Below are positions 63,051 through 64,000 of a stretch of 64,000 nt of DNA, in pieces (the first letter of the stretch is position 1; every line of letters starts with the position of its first letter). The position numbers were made by a program, and so were the translations under genes. Under the pieces are notes generated by a model. It saw only the letters and a program-made list of their open reading frames with translations, did no database searches and was not told where the DNA came from. Location of the stretch: assembly GCF_963678875.1 (NCBI RefSeq), contig NZ_OY787457.1:186001-250000 (forward strand), written 5' to 3'. This DNA is from an uncultured Hyphomonas sp. (lineage in GTDB: Bacteria > Pseudomonadota > Alphaproteobacteria > Caulobacterales > Hyphomonadaceae).

Positions 63051-63764
63051 TCACACTGTGAGGTTGGTGCCGTGATCCCGGTCCGGGGCATTCCGCCAGG
63101 CGAAATAGGAATAGACGGCCGAAATCAGTGCGGCGCCAATAACCAGTACCGACAATTGGAGGGCCAGCCAGATCCCGCTGAGGACAAACGCCCCAACAAG
63201 GCCAAGCGCCCCGGCGATCATGAACAATGGGCCGGCAACCCGGTGCGTCTTCTCCCAGACGAGATCGGAAGACAGTGTCCAGGGTGTGCGTATGCCGAAG
63301 AAGAAGCTTGAGCGCGTCTTGGGCAGGTAATTGCCGATGACGACCATCAGGATGGCGGTGGCAGCAATCACCCAGCGAACCATCTGGCCGGAGCTGCCGG
63401 GGTCGTCTCCCGTTTGGAGCATCTGCAGGGCGACGCCGCCATGAATACAGGTCAGCAGGACCATCACCCCCAGCCAGACCGCGACATAGCCGCGCCTGCC
63501 GGTTTCGATATTGTCCTTGCGCGGGTCGATGAACGGCACCGCTGCAAGGACCAGCCCGACGGCAAGCGTGATGACGGGCATGGTCCAGAGATAACGCACG
63601 GCGCCTGCACGGTCGGCCCAGCGATCCGGCGCGCCGTCGGCCCCCCAATGAACCGGAAACGTCCCGGTTGCGGGCAGGGACAAGGTGGCTGCGGCAGAGA
63701 TCGCTGCACCTGCAACGACAGCGCCCGCCGTGATCAATAGTCCATTGCGGATAAAGGGTTTCAT
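63051..63764 (-). CDS. SdpI-family membrane protein
   Basis: 237 residues with about six or seven hydrophobic segments. FPVHWGADGAPDRWADRAGAVRYLW is the DUF1648 signature; NYLPKTRSSFFFGIRTPWTLSSDLVWEKTHRVAGPLF is the SdpI signature. In Bacillus SdpI gives immunity to the SdpC toxin. No sdpC homologue is visible. Its start overlaps the stop of the ArsR-type gene. Confidence 0.88.
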   Translation of the reverse strand: MKPFIRNGLLITAGAVVAGAAISAAATLSLPATGTFPVHWGADGAPDRWADRAGAVRYLWTMPVITLAVGLVLAAVPFIDPRKDNIETGRRGYVAVWLGVMVLLTCIHGGVALQMLQTGDDPGSSGQMVRWVIAATAILMVVIGNYLPKTRSSFFFGIRTPWTLSSDLVWEKTHRVAGPLFMIAGALGLVGAFVLSGIWLALQLSVLVIGAALISAVYSYFAWRNAPDRDHGTNLTV

Positions 63765-64000
63765 TCGGCAGCCTCCTTGAGGGGGTCATCACCATTGTCG
63801 CGGCCAATCAGGCCGAGCAGGGCGGTGGCAGCGTCTTCCACGACACTGGTGTTGATGCGGTAGAGGATCTGGTTGCCCTGCCGTTCGGCGGTCACCAGTT
63901 CGGCTTCTTTCAGAACGGCGAGGTGCCGGCTCATGGTTGGCCAGCTCGTGTCGAATTCTGCAGCCAGGTCCCCCGCAAGACGCGGCCCCTTGCGGAGCAG
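63761..64000 (-). CDS. SdpR-like ArsR-family regulator (partial)
   Basis: The last 79 residues of a winged-helix protein, cut by the right edge. The recognition helix is TSWPTMSRHLAVLKEAELV, followed by the wing TAERQGNQILYRINTSVVED. The stop TGA overlaps the SdpI ATG (ATGA), as in the sdpRI operon of Bacillus, where the repressor controls the immunity gene. Confidence 0.88.
   Translation of the reverse strand: MLRKGPRLAGDLAAEFDTSWPTMSRHLAVLKEAELVTAERQGNQILYRINTSVVEDAATALLGLIGRDNGDDPLKEAAE

Noticed and set aside
63009..63060. CIRCE element before hrcA or grpE
   Set aside because: No TTAGCACTC-N9-GAGTGCTAA or close variant is seen near hrcA, grpE or dnaK.

Overview
The window looks like chromosomal DNA from an alphaproteobacterium of the Caulobacterales, most likely a Hyphomonas-like Hyphomonadaceae member. 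This is inferred from several signs. Base composition is GC-rich. Gene order includes argH-lptM-lysA-DUF4175, zapA beside tkt, and hrcA-grpE. MmcB and IalB family genes are present, along with a GTTC-N7-GTTC LexA box and a TTAA-N7-TTAA CtrA-type box. No rRNA, phage module, transposase or CRISPR array is visible. One tRNA is present, tRNA-Arg(CCU).

Layout. 1-3 kb: end of an ABC exporter, rpmE, a secreted nuclease, a lipoprotein and a TlpA-like thioredoxin. 3-9 kb: one co-directional run of argH, lptM, a small lipoprotein, lysA and a DUF4175 protein. 9-16.5 kb: an MBL-fold hydrolase, coq7 with a cobalamin adenosyltransferase, a HIG1-type protein, zapA with its DUF4164 neighbour, tkt, and two divergent citrate synthase homologues, one carrying a MerR-like DNA-binding domain. 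16.5-22 kb: a duplicated ORF, an ABA4-like membrane protein, an SOS-controlled mmcB operon, a nuclease-like lipoprotein, tRNA-Arg, gamma-glutamyltransferase and a VOC protein. 22-28.6 kb: a large autotransporter, 3-hydroxybutyryl-CoA dehydrogenase and etfAB.

28.7-35.5 kb is the accessory part. It holds small hypothetical genes, tandem DUF465 genes, the second copy of the duplicated ORF, dispersed palindromic repeats, a mini-ORF matching the C-terminus of phage tail-collar proteins, slyX, and a low-GC gene with a HEPN-like segment. 35.5-38.7 kb is a thiamine operon: a TPP riboswitch is followed by a hotdog-like protein, a DUF1801 protein and thiC, with overlapping stop and start codons.

38.7-51 kb: sterol desaturase, an acyltransferase, hypothetical proteins, an SDR/HxlR divergent pair with a visible operator, GNAT and ArsC-like genes, a phosphodiester glycosidase, a PadR regulator with an operator array, a fused MFS/spermidine synthase and rlmN. 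51-64 kb: OmpA-type proteins, an acyltransferase, IalB, an RNA methyltransferase, isoaspartyl peptidase, a quinone oxidoreductase and prolyl aminopeptidase. Heat-shock genes follow (dnaK with a sigma-32-type promoter; hrcA-grpE with a PP2C-like neighbour). The window ends in an SdpI/SdpR-like pair.

Most genes are ordinary housekeeping genes. The best leads are the palindrome-headed duplicated ORF cassette, the TPP-riboswitch operon with two non-thiamine genes ahead of thiC, the HTH-fused citrate synthase facing a paralogue with an active-site Asp-to-Glu change, and the low-GC HEPN-like gene.
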